NCBI GenBank assembly: GCA_003254885.1
Contig: QANT01002444.1
Coordinates: forward strand, 1-29,019
Origin: Purshia tridentata
Lineage: Eukaryota > Streptophyta > Magnoliopsida > Rosales > Rosaceae
Length of the DNA: 29,019 nucleotides
Direction of reading: 5' to 3'
Part shown: one piece after another, positions 11,401-20,162 of the stretch
Position numbering within the stretch: position 1 is the stretch's first letter
Layout of the letters: the number at the start of each line of letters is the position of its first letter
Program-made: the position numbers and the translations under genes
The notes under the pieces: model-generated
The model's input: only the letters and a program-made list of their open reading frames with translations
Databases searched by the model: none
Told to the model about the DNA's origin: nothing

Positions 11401-14400
11401 ATAAATATAGGCCATGTTCAGTACATGACAGAAAAATTTCAGACTTAGCAGTTACACCAAGTTATTGCGTATATATAAAGACATGGACCTTCTGAATAAA
11501 ACACAATAAACAGTCATCCACACATGAAAAAAGAAAGACTAATGGCATACCAACAACAACATTCAAGACTTCGGATCTAGAATGGCACAATCACATGTCT
11601 ATAGACCATGTATGGTATATATTTCAAGAAGAAGAAAAAAGAAGAAGGAAAATAAGAAAAAGGTAATAAATATCTAAATGTGGTCAAAAGATCTACATTT
11701 TCCATATACGCAATGGGGCCTTTTGAGTTGAAAAAGTTGAAGTTACAACCAAAAAAGATTTATTCATACACCAAAAAGAAAATTTATACCTTAATTTATT
11801 CTTTAAAAAGAAAAGTATTCTTTAGCATAAGTTATAAACTTCAAGAAAAAAGGAAACCAGTAGTCAAGGAATTGGCACCACCACAACTGCAACCTGATTA
11901 ATGTGTTAGTGCACTAAAGGAGCAAGAAGTTGGAAAGGAGAACAATTAATTAGAAACCTTTTAGCAAAATTTATGCATAAGTAGTAATCATTCTAAGCTG
12001 TCAGGTTGAGGTATGGAACGGAAATAAGGTTATGTCAAAAAGATTGTATATCTCATGAATCTGACCATTATATCCAACTCCATTCAGCTTATGCAAGGTT
12101 TGGACAACAGTGATATGTATGTACTTTAATTTTTCAGAACAATAAAAAGTACAAGTAGTTGATAAAAATAATAGCAACTTTTCCAGTTCCATAATGCTGT
12201 TACATGGATCATAACCCTCTTTGAATGACAAAATTATCAAATGGTATAGTCATGTAGCCACATTATAAAAAATTAATAGCATAGCAATAACTATGAAAGT
12301 ACAGAATAGATGGAATAGATGGTGTATCTTCACATAGAGATACTTACGGTGCGTTGCCCAGAAATAATTCTAGACACGTGGCTTAGCTTAAGGTGCTTTT
12401 CCTCTTTCCCAGAGAACCATATTAGAATAGACTCATCCTGAAAGCAATAATGCAAAGACAAATTATATCTACTAGCAGAAAGAATTGTGTTTGACAAAAA
12501 GATGAATTGAAATGAAACTACTGCATTCAAGATTGCACGACTTATAACCACAATTACATGCCTCACGTACAAAAATAATAAAAGATTGTTAATAATAAGG
12601 GAATTTGATGAAATGGTTGTAGAGGAAAGTGGCATAAGTTTAATTAATAAGTTGAATAGCATTTGATTCAGCCTGATTTATTTGGTGTTGAATAGATATT
12701 AATGTAGTTCAATCTGTCTATGTTTAAAGATGGCACTGAATTATTTTAGATATTACTCACTCAATCTGTTACTTGGCATTTGAGTTGTTACAATACTGCT
12801 TTCATATAGATCTCGAACATTTAGAACTCTGTATAATTGCCTTTGAAACATGATGTCATGCATATAGCTAAAAGCAGCCATAGTTTGGCTCTCCATAAAC
12901 CTACGTGCATAAAGTTAAACACATGGTTGTTTGTATTTTCCATTTCCTTGAAATGCTCATTTACCAAACCTCGCCAAGGTATCTTTCATTTCCCTTTTCA
13001 GGTGAGTAATCAGGGAAGAAAATGTTAATATTGCAGTAACCAAATCCAAAAATAATATTATCATGGCTCTGAAGTTCTGAAAGATAAATCCATGTTGAAT
13101 CTCTCTCTGTCTCTCTCTATATATATATATATATGTTTATATTTATATATACCTCTATCTAATAATTTTGTTTTGAAAAAAAAAAAAAACAAATGAATAC
13201 ATGTACTCAAATAGATAAAAGGCAAGAGGCTTTTTTGAAAAAGAGAAGGAATCTTCCAAGCTTTATGGCCCAACTGTGTCAGACCAAATTGGTCCAGATT
13301 GTGGCATTGCATGTGGTAAGTTAGGCCCCAAGACATTTGGCATAGTATTATGTGTAGCCAAATGTAACGGATCATTGTCTACTGTATGTTTATTTCATTT
13401 AATGGCAGGTCCCGCCTCACCATTCTGTCATTTTTCAGTCTAGTGGCATTGCACGCAAAGGAGTGGTACAATTTGGAAAAAATGAGAACAGAGAAATTTT
13501 GCAATTGCAAATAAATGTAACGGAACATTGTCTACTGTATGTTTATTGAATATCTGAGTAGATTGACTTGGGTTCCCACTAGCATATATTTGGCTAGATT
13601 TGGAAACTTATATATGCTTTCTATCCCTGATTTGGTTGAACAGTAAAGCAAATCAAACAACCTATCTTCTCTATTAGCAAACTAGAGCTGCATGAACATC
13701 AAACTTTTGAATGTGTATGTGTCACTTCATGAGGGAAACATTTATATCACAATAAAATGAAAAAGGAAATGCATTTAGGTTGCATTTCGATATGTGCATT
13801 TATATTAAGGGATTTGAATTTGAATTGTTAGTGAAAATTGTTACTTTAGAAGTAATAATTTAACCTATAATTAAATTTGACTATATGACATATGATGGAC
13901 TTGAAATACTCAAGAAAAAAGTGTAATTTGAAATTCATTATCTAAATCACTTGAATAAGAGTTATCTTTTCAGTTCATAACAAGAAGTCTCAAAACTCTC
14001 TTCTTATTTTTATTTTTTTAATATCAAAACCCTCTAAATACCTCATTTTATATCCACATATCCAAATACAACCCCCACGTACTTCGAACACTAGCTTTAA
14101 CTAGAATGTGATTCATAAATTTGTTCATGCATGTAAGAAAGCAGAAATGGAAAACAATATGATCAGTTGAACTAGAAATTGAGTTATGAACGACTAGCAT
14201 GTACTGTTGCAAGGAAAATAAAACAAACATATATAGATATGAAGAAACGCAAAGGCAGGCAAAAATACAAGATTGCAATATACTTATCAAGAAATGCAGG
14301 ACCAAGCTTACATTGGAAAGACGGAAGGGACAAAACTTGGGCTTTCCCCTTCGTCCATACTTAAGCAAGTATGCCCCTTTCTTCAGAGCAGTAATGGCCT

Positions 14401-15776
14401 GTTGAAAAGATCAACCAAGAAACTAACTTAAGCATATTCAGCACATTTGCAGGTGGGAAGAAACTACCAATAAAAGGAACTATAGCTAAGTACAGAAAAA
14501 GGATGAGTAAATTGCATAATCAACTAAATATTTGAAATGTGAAAAGGACATAGAGACTTTAAAGAAAAGAAAAGACGGAAGTGCATCAATACTCATGAGC
14601 AAGAATTTGAAATGAGTCCTGGTATATGAAACCTTCTGAGAATTCATGTTGAAATTTTCACCTTCAGGCTGGAAAATTTTCCAGAACCCATAATAAAATG
14701 GCTTAGGAAAGTAACTGATTGTGGAAATTCAATCTATAAATGTATTAATTCCAGGAAGTGATGCCCTACAAGGTAATGAATACAATATTCCTAAACAGCA
14801 GTCTGAAAGTGTTGATACAAGAAGAGAAACATATTGGCAAGGGAGGATGGGGAAGAGGGAGAAAGTTACTATCTCATAATCTTAGAAAATTCTTTCATTA
14901 TCTTCATCATGCTTCAATTATTGCCCAGATTATCATGGAGAAGAAATTGAAAGATTATTTTCCATTAAACAACATTTTATTTTGCATAGCCATGCTTCCT
15001 ATTAGCTCCCCTCCCCTCCCCTCCCCTTTTTATTTTTCTCTTTTTTTCTCACTAATCTCATCTTGATTATTTCCAGTTACCTCTGCAGTTCTAACATACC
15101 AATAATGCACAAGCCTAGATTATCTAATTCTCAAAACATAATTGGTCCTGCATTTCTGATTTATATTGCCAACATCCTCCATCTCAACACGTGTAAAATT
15201 ATCCAGATTTGACATTTTTCTTTGCTGTGAGCATCTTGTGGTCTCTACTCATAACCTTTTGAATTGATATACTTATATTGAAATCACTTAAAGCATCCTT
15301 CATGTTTCTGGTTTCATGCTCGCCAAATTATGTGTATCAGTCATCATCATTTGCAAGCAACAAATAATGCTATTGATCCAGCTTCAGTCCCCTAATCTAT
15401 ATACCATTATATATCGAGAGCATTCATTGTATCTGATAAAAAGTGATCAGCATACAAACAAGTACCCAACAGATAGCTGAACACGATTAACTAAGCTTTT
15501 GACAAAAGAATAAGGACTAACTCAGCCCGAAGAATTAGTGCTTTGCATTCATTTGTTTACAAAGTAACTGCAACCTGATTGCTAAACTCATACTGTGAAC
15601 TCTTAAAAAATCTGTCATACGGTCATGCCTAAACTTAGAGCAACCAAATCTGCCACTTCAACCACCCAACCCCCACATCCATATCACAAAAAGCAGAAAA
15701 AATGCAAATAACAATAACTTCACAGAAAACCCAACACTGCATGGTTAAGTCGACTCTTAACTATGTTTACCAAACN

Positions 15777-15822
<46 letters not shown>

Positions 15823-16227
15823 AGTAATCAACTGTATTTCATTTCATTTGAACAACAACGCAAGTATCAGTGTGAGCAATCACTCGAGTCCATAACTTAA
15901 TCTAAATGCGCTCCTACAAATCCCATAAGTTACAATCACATTAAAAAAAATCATTTCACACCGTCTGCAACCCAATGCCACTTGATCACAATGAGAAAAA
16001 CCCGCAACAACGACAACATCATCGCCAAAATAACATCACATGCAACAAACAAAACTACTTAATTTGGGGTTATTAATATATACCAATTAATTTAAACCAT
16101 TAAACAACTCATTATCAACCAAACCCGAAAAGAACCAAAACCAATACGCAGGATATACCTGTTCAATGTCTCTTTCGACCGGGCCAGTCCTGCTAAGATC
16201 GGAAGCCATCCTATCGGTCCGCGACAT
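2207..16227 (-). CDS. PRAF: PH, RCC1-repeat, FYVE and BRX domain protein (PRAF family), nine exons
   Basis: Joined exons (minus strand): 16227-16159, 14398-14312, 12437-12348, 11395-11315, 11178-10984, 10900-8762, 5148-5002, 4180-3801, 2339-2207. They give 1106 residues, the usual PRAF length of about 1100. Order seen: start [17 protein letters not shown] domain about 24-140; seven RCC1-type repeats about 268-655 (repeated WGxG and CGxxHT motifs); FYVE zinc finger about 657-726 with paired CxxC motifs; Ser-rich basic linker; coiled coil about 868-945; C-terminal BRX domain about 1030-1087 ([23 protein letters not shown]). Family knowledge: plant-specific proteins that bind phosphoinositides through PH/FYVE, with RCC1 repeats linked to small-GTPase exchange and BRX to protein contacts. 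The FYVE has RHNCYNCG where animal FYVE fingers have R(R/K)HHCRxCG, the plant PRAF variant. Every junction is GT-AG and no internal stop is seen. The exact paralogue is not determined. Confidence 0.95.
2970..3418. mobile_element. hAT-like MITE in PRAF intron 8
   Basis: An 8-bp direct repeat, ATGCAGAT, flanks the segment at 2962-2969 and 3419-3426. The inner ends pair imperfectly: the left begins TACGACCGTAAAATTGACCC and the reverse complement of the right begins AAGGCTGTAAAATGGCTGGC. Inverted subterminal words AGGGCCAA (about 3102) and TTGGCCCT (about 3328) support this. There is no coding capacity. The TSD length fits hAT; the diverged ends keep confidence moderate. Confidence 0.5.
3801..4180 (-). 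CDS. PRAF: PRAF exon 8 (residues 937-1063 in part), linker and BRX start
   Basis: The acceptor is GACCAG/TTGAAG. It encodes [20 protein letters not shown], a low-complexity Ser/Asn linker, then the BRX start ([18 protein letters not shown]). The donor TTCAG/GTATGT splits a Ser codon (AG/T), the only phase-2 intron of the gene. Confidence 0.93.
4181..5001 (-). other. PRAF intron 7
   Basis: An 821-base AT-rich GT-AG intron. It holds a T run at about 4814-4831 and nothing else I recognise. Confidence 0.85.
5002..5148 (-). CDS. PRAF: PRAF exon 7 (residues 888-936), coiled coil
   Basis: It encodes 49 residues rich in Leu, Glu and Lys, including [19 protein letters not shown] and [13 protein letters not shown], a heptad pattern typical of the PRAF coiled coil. 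The acceptor is TCTCTTAG/GTTGAA and the donor CAA/GTAAGA. The upstream intron is 3613 bases and full of repeats. Confidence 0.93.
5339..5406. repeat. (TC)34 microsatellite in PRAF intron 6
   Basis: An uninterrupted run of 34 TC units (68 bases), 190 bases downstream of the exon 7 acceptor on the plus-strand map and so inside intron 6. On the transcribed strand it reads GA. Runs this long are usually length-variable. Confidence 0.98.
5405..6640 (+). repeat. Imperfect direct repeat of about 60 bp straddling the hAT MITE
   Basis: The segment 5405-5470 and the segment 6579-6640 align with gaps: TTGTTAAGACTTAATTACTC matches TTCTTAACAGTTAATAGCTC, and both end in CATGCAT(CA/TG)TTGTCTGCACT. The copies lie just outside the hAT element and its TSD. 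They are either an older duplication in the intron or remnants of an earlier element. Confidence 0.6.
5485..6524. mobile_element. 1040-bp non-autonomous hAT element in PRAF intron 6
   Basis: A perfect 8-bp TSD, ATAAAATT, lies at 5477-5484 and 6525-6532. The terminal inverted repeats are TAGGGGTGGGCAT (left) and TAGGGGTGGACAT (right, reverse complement), with one mismatch in 13. Subterminal repeats of GGTATGGTATG and ATACCG words occur at both ends. The interior is AT-rich with runs of TAGGATA and has no transposase. TSD length and TAGGG ends are diagnostic of the hAT superfamily. Confidence 0.9.
6660..7230 (+). mobile_element. Degenerate LINE 3' end (zf-RVT-like remnant) in intron 6
   Basis: A frame from 6666 reads [20 protein letters not shown] and then LSPHWSVMC, matching the zinc-binding region (zf-RVT) after the reverse transcriptase of plant L1-type LINEs. 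It hits a TGA after MSFC. A second frame (6799-7104) has [19 protein letters not shown], resembling the LINE C-terminal (L/M)W-WRERN-R motif. A T-rich tail follows. It is a 5'-truncated, frameshifted copy antisense to PRAF. The boundaries are approximate. Confidence 0.65.
7238..7408. mobile_element. 171-bp foldback MITE
   Basis: The left arm begins GGACAATGCTTAGTTACTCA and the reverse complement of the right end begins GGACAATGCTTAGGTACTCA. The arms continue to pair through GGCCAATCAAATGA and into (CC)ATCATG, giving a stem of roughly 80 bases that leaves almost no loop. Both ends sit in T runs, so the target duplication cannot be read with certainty. The superfamily is unresolved. Confidence 0.8.
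7409..8761 (-). other. Remainder of PRAF intron 6
   Basis: Transcribed first, next to exon 6. It is AT-rich with poly-A runs and has no frame I trust. The part at 7600-7870 on the minus strand ends in a T-rich tail after TTGTACATTTTTC and could be the 3' end of an old retroelement, but I cannot assign it. From 8700 to 8760 the exon 6 frame runs on until a stop. Confidence 0.4.
8762..10900 (-). CDS. PRAF: PRAF exon 6 (residues 175-887), RCC1 repeats and FYVE finger
   Basis: This 2139-base exon carries all the RCC1 repeats, the FYVE finger and the basic Ser/Pro-rich linker. RCC1 blade motifs include [49 protein letters not shown] and VYTWGKG. The FYVE finger begins [13 protein letters not shown]. 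The frame stays open past the donor CAG/GTACCC to a stop at 8699, so retention of intron 6 would give a protein lacking the coiled coil and BRX domain. Confidence 0.96.
10984..11178 (-). CDS. PRAF: PRAF exon 5 (residues 110-174), end of PH domain and linker
   Basis: It encodes [19 protein letters not shown], which is the C-terminal PH helix with its conserved Trp, then a Ser/Arg-rich linker ending in SNDSLQK. The acceptor is CTAG/ATATGC and the donor AAG/GTATAA. Intron 5 is only 83 bases. Confidence 0.93.
11315..11395 (-). CDS. PRAF: PRAF exon 4 (residues 83-109), PH domain
   Basis: It encodes 27 residues with [18 protein letters not shown] and RSLDL. The acceptor is TTCAG/CCA and the donor TTG/GTAAGA. 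The first residue is Pro. Confidence 0.92.
11396..12347 (-). other. PRAF intron 3
   Basis: A 952-base AT-rich GT-AG intron with A-rich stretches around 11630-11840. The open frame there is lysine-rich low complexity and not credible as a gene. Confidence 0.8.
12348..12437 (-). CDS. PRAF: PRAF exon 3 (residues 53-82), PH domain
   Basis: It encodes 30 residues containing [15 protein letters not shown] and SRIISGQRT. The acceptor is CAG/GATGAG and the donor ACC/GTAAGTA, both phase 0. The preceding intron 2 is 1874 bases. Confidence 0.93.
13101..13134. repeat. Compound CT/TA microsatellite in intron 2
   Basis: Two short CT runs (13101-13117) pass directly into alternating TA up to about 13134, followed by more T/A-rich sequence. 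It is non-coding and inside intron 2. Confidence 0.85.
13300..13547 (+). repeat. Diverged tandem duplication of about 150 bp in intron 2
   Basis: A 35-base block beginning AAATGTAACGGATCATTGTC at 13360-13394 recurs at 13513-13547 with one mismatch, 153 bases apart. A second shared word, GTGGCATTGCA, occurs at 13301 and 13443, 142 bases apart and in the same order. Together they indicate an old duplication with diverged middles. Confidence 0.65.
13778..14073. mobile_element. MITE-like element in PRAF intron 2
   Basis: The ends form an inverted repeat of about 27 bases with about five mismatches. The left is GGTTGCATTTCGATATGTGC and the reverse complement of the right is GGTTGTATTTGGATATGTGG. 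The roughly 296-bp length and AT-rich non-coding interior fit a MITE. I see no target duplication, so the superfamily is unassigned. Confidence 0.55.
14312..14398 (-). CDS. PRAF: PRAF exon 2 (residues 24-52), start of PH domain
   Basis: The acceptor is TTTTCAACAG/GCC and the donor is AAT/GTAAGC. It encodes the first PH strands, including [18 protein letters not shown]. The basic KYGRRGKPK segment corresponds to the PH loop that contacts phosphoinositide head groups in this family; that role is inferred from the family. Confidence 0.93.
14399..16158 (-). other. PRAF intron 1 with poly-A tract and one unresolved base
   Basis: A 1760-base GT-AG intron. It holds four CTCCC units at 15006-15025 and an A run of 43 bases at 15777-15819, preceded by an N at 15776. 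The N marks uncertain assembly or base-calling, so the tract length is unreliable. No coding frame is recognised. Confidence 0.85.
16159..16227 (-). CDS. PRAF: PRAF exon 1 (residues 1-23)
   Basis: It encodes [20 protein letters not shown] followed by IEQ. The ATG at 16227-16225 has G at -3 and T at +4; Met7 is a possible second start. The donor is CAG/GTATATCC, phase 0. I chose this start because the N-terminus matches the family and an in-frame TAG lies 13 codons upstream. Confidence 0.92.
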
Positions 16228-16266
16228 TTCTTCTTCTCCTCCGAAAACCCTAAGTACCTCTAAATT

Positions 16267-16404
16267 CTAAACCCCAATTCGGGACTCAATCATTCCCACA
16301 ACGAAACACTGCCATTCACCGATTCTTAACTGAGTCTCCAAGCCGAACCCCATATCCTCGCTCCCAAACAGCCCCAAATCTCCACCGACACTTGAATCTA
16401 CCAT
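16267..16404 (-). promoter_or_regulatory. Upstream ORF of 45 codons in the PRAF leader
   Basis: ATG at 16404-16402 and TAG at 16269-16267 enclose 45 codons (begins MVDSSVGGDLGLFGSEDMGF). The start context is strong (A at -3, G at +4). No other minus-strand ATG occurs between this start and about 16760, so it would be the first AUG if transcription starts in that interval. It is in frame with the PRAF start, separated from it by the TAG and 13 codons. That the region is transcribed is inferred. Confidence 0.5.
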
Positions 16405-16716
16405 CGTAGCCACTCAGTTCAACTCCAATTCACTCAGCTTCAGCTCCTTTGACTACACGAACTGTACAGAAACCGACGCCGTTGAAGTGAAGTCCGTAAG
16501 TTGCTCTAGTGTGAATGAAACCAAGAGTTAAATGCCGCGAGAGTTTGTTGATTCCGAGAATTGCGGAAGCGTTGAGTTGGTGAGTCACTGAGTTACGCAC
16601 TCGAGAAAGTGTGAGAGATAATCGGGTCAAGAAAGTTAGGGAAAGTGTGAGAAAATCCAGGTCAGTATGATCTGATTATGAATGAGTTGCAGAAGAGAGA
16701 GAAACAGCTTTTAACT

Positions 16717-16718
<2 letters not shown>

Positions 16719-16752
<34 letters not shown>
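16719..16752 (-). repeat. (CT)17 tract in the PRAF 5' leader or core promoter
   Basis: Seventeen uninterrupted AG units on the plus strand read as CT on the gene strand, about 490 bases upstream of the ATG. CT/GA runs near plant transcription starts are common and can bind GAGA-binding (BPC) factors. An AT-rich AAATATAATT stretch just upstream (about 16768-16780) could act as a TATA region; this is inference. Confidence 0.85.
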
Positions 16753-16755
<3 letters not shown>

Positions 16756-17639
16756 GTGGTGGAATTATATTTATTTTTTAATTCTCTTTATTATGAAAAA
16801 GTTGTAAGAAATAATAAAAAGATGCTGACAAGTGACAAGTGAGAGAACTCAAAACAGAATGGAGAAAAAGGTAAACGAGGAGGATGATTAGGATTACGCC
16901 CAGTTATTATCCGAATTTTCTTATTTGACCCCTTTCTTTTTTCCTTTTATAACATATGACATTTGCTTTCTCGTATTTCTGTTTCTTTCTTTCATCATCT
17001 GTTTTATTTTTGGATCAATTACAAATAATTAATCAAATTTTTCATAATTTTATTTTAATCGATGCACTTTTTCTATAATTTCATTTTAGTTAATAATTAC
17101 CAAAATGAAAAATTAGAGATAAATTACAATGGATTAATAAATATGCATTATTACTTAAATTTAAGTATCATGTTTGTGTTTGACAGTTACACAACAAAAA
17201 AGTTTAGGGTTTAGATCTCATAAACTAAGTAAATAAGTAAATAAAAAGCAATGTCGTAATTTTACGGCATAAGTAATGCAAAAAAATGGATGAAAAAATT
17301 TGTATTTTCTAGTGCATCAAAACACAAAATATCATTAAGTGGATTGAGCTTAATGACTAAAATGAGATATAATTTTGAAACTCATTGATCTTTATAAAAA
17401 AAATAATAATTTATATTGACAATTATGTAATATTAAAATGTTTCATTAATTTAAATGTAATTTACTATTTATTTTTTTCTATTTCCTGTCCTTTTTTTTC
17501 CACACAATAAAAATAATATAGTAGAGAAACTGAGAGAATTAGGATACGTGTTTATGGGCATAATTAACATTTTTACCACACCAATAGGAAAATGCCACGT
17601 GGGTCACTTCAGTCAAATTTAGTTTATTGACCAATCATG
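16753..17639 (-). promoter_or_regulatory. AT-rich upstream region of PRAF
   Basis: No gene is visible. The sequence is AT-rich with scattered A and T runs, consistent with a plant upstream region up to the edge of the retroelement-like DNA. A perfect G-box palindrome, CCACGTGG, lies at 17595-17602, with CCAAT words close by on both sides (about 17580 and 17631). Its distance from PRAF (about 1.4 kb) makes a role uncertain. Confidence 0.4.
17595..17602. promoter_or_regulatory. G-box palindrome CCACGTGG
   Basis: A perfect 8-base palindrome with an ACGT core, the type bound by plant bZIP and bHLH factors. An 8-mer can occur by chance; no target gene is established. Confidence 0.3.
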
Positions 17640-18021
17640 TGGAAATTATTCCTCAGAATTAAGCCATGCCATCGTCACCACCACCGATCATCACTTCGGT
17701 AGAAGGCCTGCAAGGATACCGATTCAATCTGCTTCAACAACCAAAAACATGTCGGAGGTCATGTAATATTTTTGATGACATCGATTTGATTGGATCGGAT
17801 GGGTCTTTTGACATCCCGAGCCGAATGACAAATCTTATCGATGCTTGGGACCAACCATGTAACTCTGTTTGATCAAATCGGATCAGGAGAAATGCTCGCT
17901 CACAACCGATCCGAACTTACAAATACACATCCACGTTTGGTCTTCTGCACTCCTTACTTGTCCTAGGCCATGCCTTCAACCAAGCCCGCCCACAGATCAT
18001 TAAGTGCATTTAAGAAGAGGC
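17640..18021. other. Unassigned sequence at the left edge of the retroelement
   Basis: More GC-rich than the flank before it and rich in GATCGGAT-like words also seen inside the gypsy element, so it may belong to the 5' LTR or an older copy. A 68-residue frame at 17666-17872 has no recognisable similarity. The element's true left boundary is not settled. Confidence 0.3.
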
Positions 18022-18569
18022 TGTTAATATTCCTTGGTCCTCTTAAATAATATATGAAGTGGGTTAGACAGAATCCCTTAACAGTTGCCCAAAGTTATAC
18101 TTGCACTGAATGCAAGATGACCGTTAACATTTTTGGGCTATCTTGGTATTCAAAGCTTATAAGGATACGTGGCATCATCTTAACCCCTCATCCACATGCA
18201 AGTATGTCTTCATTTTTTCTATAAAAGCTAAACCCTTCTCTGTGTACAAAAAAGAAAGAAAAAACTTCATGACTAAAAGACCTAAAAACACACAAAAAAG
18301 AACTAGAGCTATTGCTAAACTTTTCATTTCTCCTTTTCTCATGGATTCTTGCATATCAATCATTTCCATTCATCTTCATCTGACTTGATCAGTGTCATTT
18401 CAATTCACCTCTTTTGATGCAGGTGATCACCCTCCACCAAAAGTGTTTGTCGCCATAGCCACCAAGCTTCAAAAGCAATATTCAAATTATTATCTAGTCA
18501 ACGATAATTGAAATCTCCACATCAGCATATTTACATTGGTGATTCTGATTACCGAAATCTGCATCAACA
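18022..18569 (+). repeat. Candidate 5' LTR of the gypsy element
   Basis: The right end is well placed: TCAACA at 18564-18569 precedes the primer-binding site by three bases. The left end at 18022 (TGTTAATATTCC) is a guess based on TGTT/AACA inverted ends. A promoter-like TATAAAAG lies at 18220-18227. No second LTR is in the window, so neither identity nor target duplication can be tested. Confidence 0.4.
18220..18227 (+). promoter_or_regulatory. TATA box of the LTR promoter
   Basis: TATAAAAG about 350 bases before the LTR end fits a U3 promoter position. Assigned by motif and place only. Confidence 0.4.
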
Positions 18570-18572
18570 GAT

Positions 18573-18590
18573 TGGCGCCTTCTGTGGGAA
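18573..18590 (+). other. tRNA primer-binding site
   Basis: TGGCGCCTTCTGTGGGAA directly follows the LTR end. The TGGCGCC core and the TGTGGGAA tail are characteristic of plant Ty3/gypsy Tat-like elements; the core would pair with a tRNA 3' end ending in GGCGCCA. Confidence 0.65.
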
Positions 18591-18680
18591 AACGAACATT
18601 TCCCTCGTGTTCATCAGACACCAAGTTGAGTTCTTCCTAAGCCATTATCTCTACTTATTCATCTTTACAAGATAAGTATT

Positions 18681-20160
18681 AGAAGTCAGTATGCTTCTTC
18701 CTCTGAAGCATTTGAAGATAACCAGCAATCATTTGGTCCTGAAACTCCTAACAAAGAGAAGAAGGATGCCTTATCCAAGATAGCCAAGTCCAAAGCAAAG
18801 GCTAAAAACAAGGCAACCAGTAGGCTCTTGAGAGAAAGCCAAAGGCATCTTGAGGCTGAGAACCAATTTCTAAAAAAAAATGTGGAACTCATGGCAAGAA
18901 AAATCGAAATGGCAGCATAAGTCCAAAGAGCAAGACAAGGGGCAAATCAGTAGGCCAATCAACATCGCGACACTAGCTGATCGGAGCACGCAATCCATCC
19001 TCATGCTCCTTTAAATATTATCACCCAGTTAGACATAGATGCCCATCCACTTCGGCAAAACCTCGACTGTTGCTTCTCGGGCTTCAAAGCCATGCCACTA
19101 GCTGATCAGTGGGAGTTCCTAAATGCACGCCACATTGTCCAACAAAAAAGGGCAGCTTTTATAAGGAACGAGAGTCCAACTCCAAAGCCTAGTCCGACCG
19201 AGTCGAGTGGCGAACATCACTCGCCATCGACTTCTCGACTCACCACTCCCCGACCGTTCTACAACCCTACACCACGCATTTCAGCTAGATGCCGATTAAA
19301 CACTTCTTACCATGCTGAAGCAAGACCTAAACACTCCACTTCTGGACCTCCTCCGAAAGAGTGGAGGCCTGTGTTTGCACCATTGGGGGATGAGATGGTC
19401 ATGTTCGAATAGAGGCCCATCAGCCAGAGGCTGGGTTCACGCCTCCCAATCACTAAGCGATTGTGAAACCCAGTGGAAGGCTCAGTTGAAACTACGCCAG
19501 ATCCAAACATATCGGACATGGCTGAACTTATCAAACGGCTGGTCTAGGACCAACGGAAGAATGTCATGATCGGTTCGGACCCTAGGTAAATCAGGGGGAT
19601 GAACTCCCACTCCCTTATACTAGGCGACTCCTGGGGGCCGAAGTCTCGACAGATACGAAACCTCCAAAGATAGATCAATATGATGGAACCAATGATCCGC
19701 TTGATCATCTCAACAATTTTAGATACGTTATGGAAGCTCGAGGTATAACCGAAGCAACCAAGTGTAGAATATTTCCTTCCACCTGAAGGGAGCCGCTTGG
19801 AGTTGGTTCAGAAGTCTTAAGCCAAACTTCATAGACTCCTTTGCTGATCTGAGAAAGGCATTCATAGCCAGATATCAGATACTGTTCGATTGTCTCTATA
19901 ACCTGCATAACCTATCCCTCATCAAGCAACAAGAAGGCGAGAGCCTGAAGGATTATCTCATTCGCTTCAATATCAATTACACAAGATGTGACGAAACTGA
20001 TGACAAGACCGCACGCAACCTTCTCATTTGGGAACTTTGTGCTGGGGAACTTCGATCATATTTGATGAGAAATCTCCTGGCAAACTACAACAAACTCTCC
20101 ACTGAACCTACCAAATGGGCCTAAGTCAAAGAATGGGAAAGTCAAGTTGAGGCCTTAGGT
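18681..20160 (+). pseudogene. Broken gag gene of the gypsy element
   Basis: The N-terminal part reads from about 18681 with a Lys/Glu-rich coiled-coil segment (LRESQRHLEAENQFLKK) and is soon interrupted by TAA, TAG and TGA. A further open piece, 19092-19412, is Pro/Ser-rich. The capsid-like Retrotrans_gag region starts near 19661 (YDGTNDPLDHLNNFRYVMEA), loses frame at about 19779, continues as AAWSWFRSLKPNFIDSFADL and QQEGESLKDYLIRFN, and meets TAA at 20122. At least one frameshift and several stops make it non-functional. Confidence 0.8.
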
Positions 20161-20162
20161 AA

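Noticed and set aside
11680..11901. 73-residue lysine-rich frame in intron 3
   Set aside because: Low-complexity A-rich sequence inside an intron; no domain.
14758..15066. 102-residue plus-strand frame in intron 1
   Set aside because: Antisense to the intron, unmatched, and its end is a CTCCC simple repeat.
16430..16630. 66-residue minus-strand frame upstream of PRAF
   Set aside because: No ATG start in this interval on the minus strand; it relies on a non-ATG start and has no recognisable similarity.
17666..17872. 68-residue plus-strand frame beginning MPSSPPP
   Set aside because: Short, unmatched and at the edge of the retroelement; probably LTR-like or intergenic sequence.
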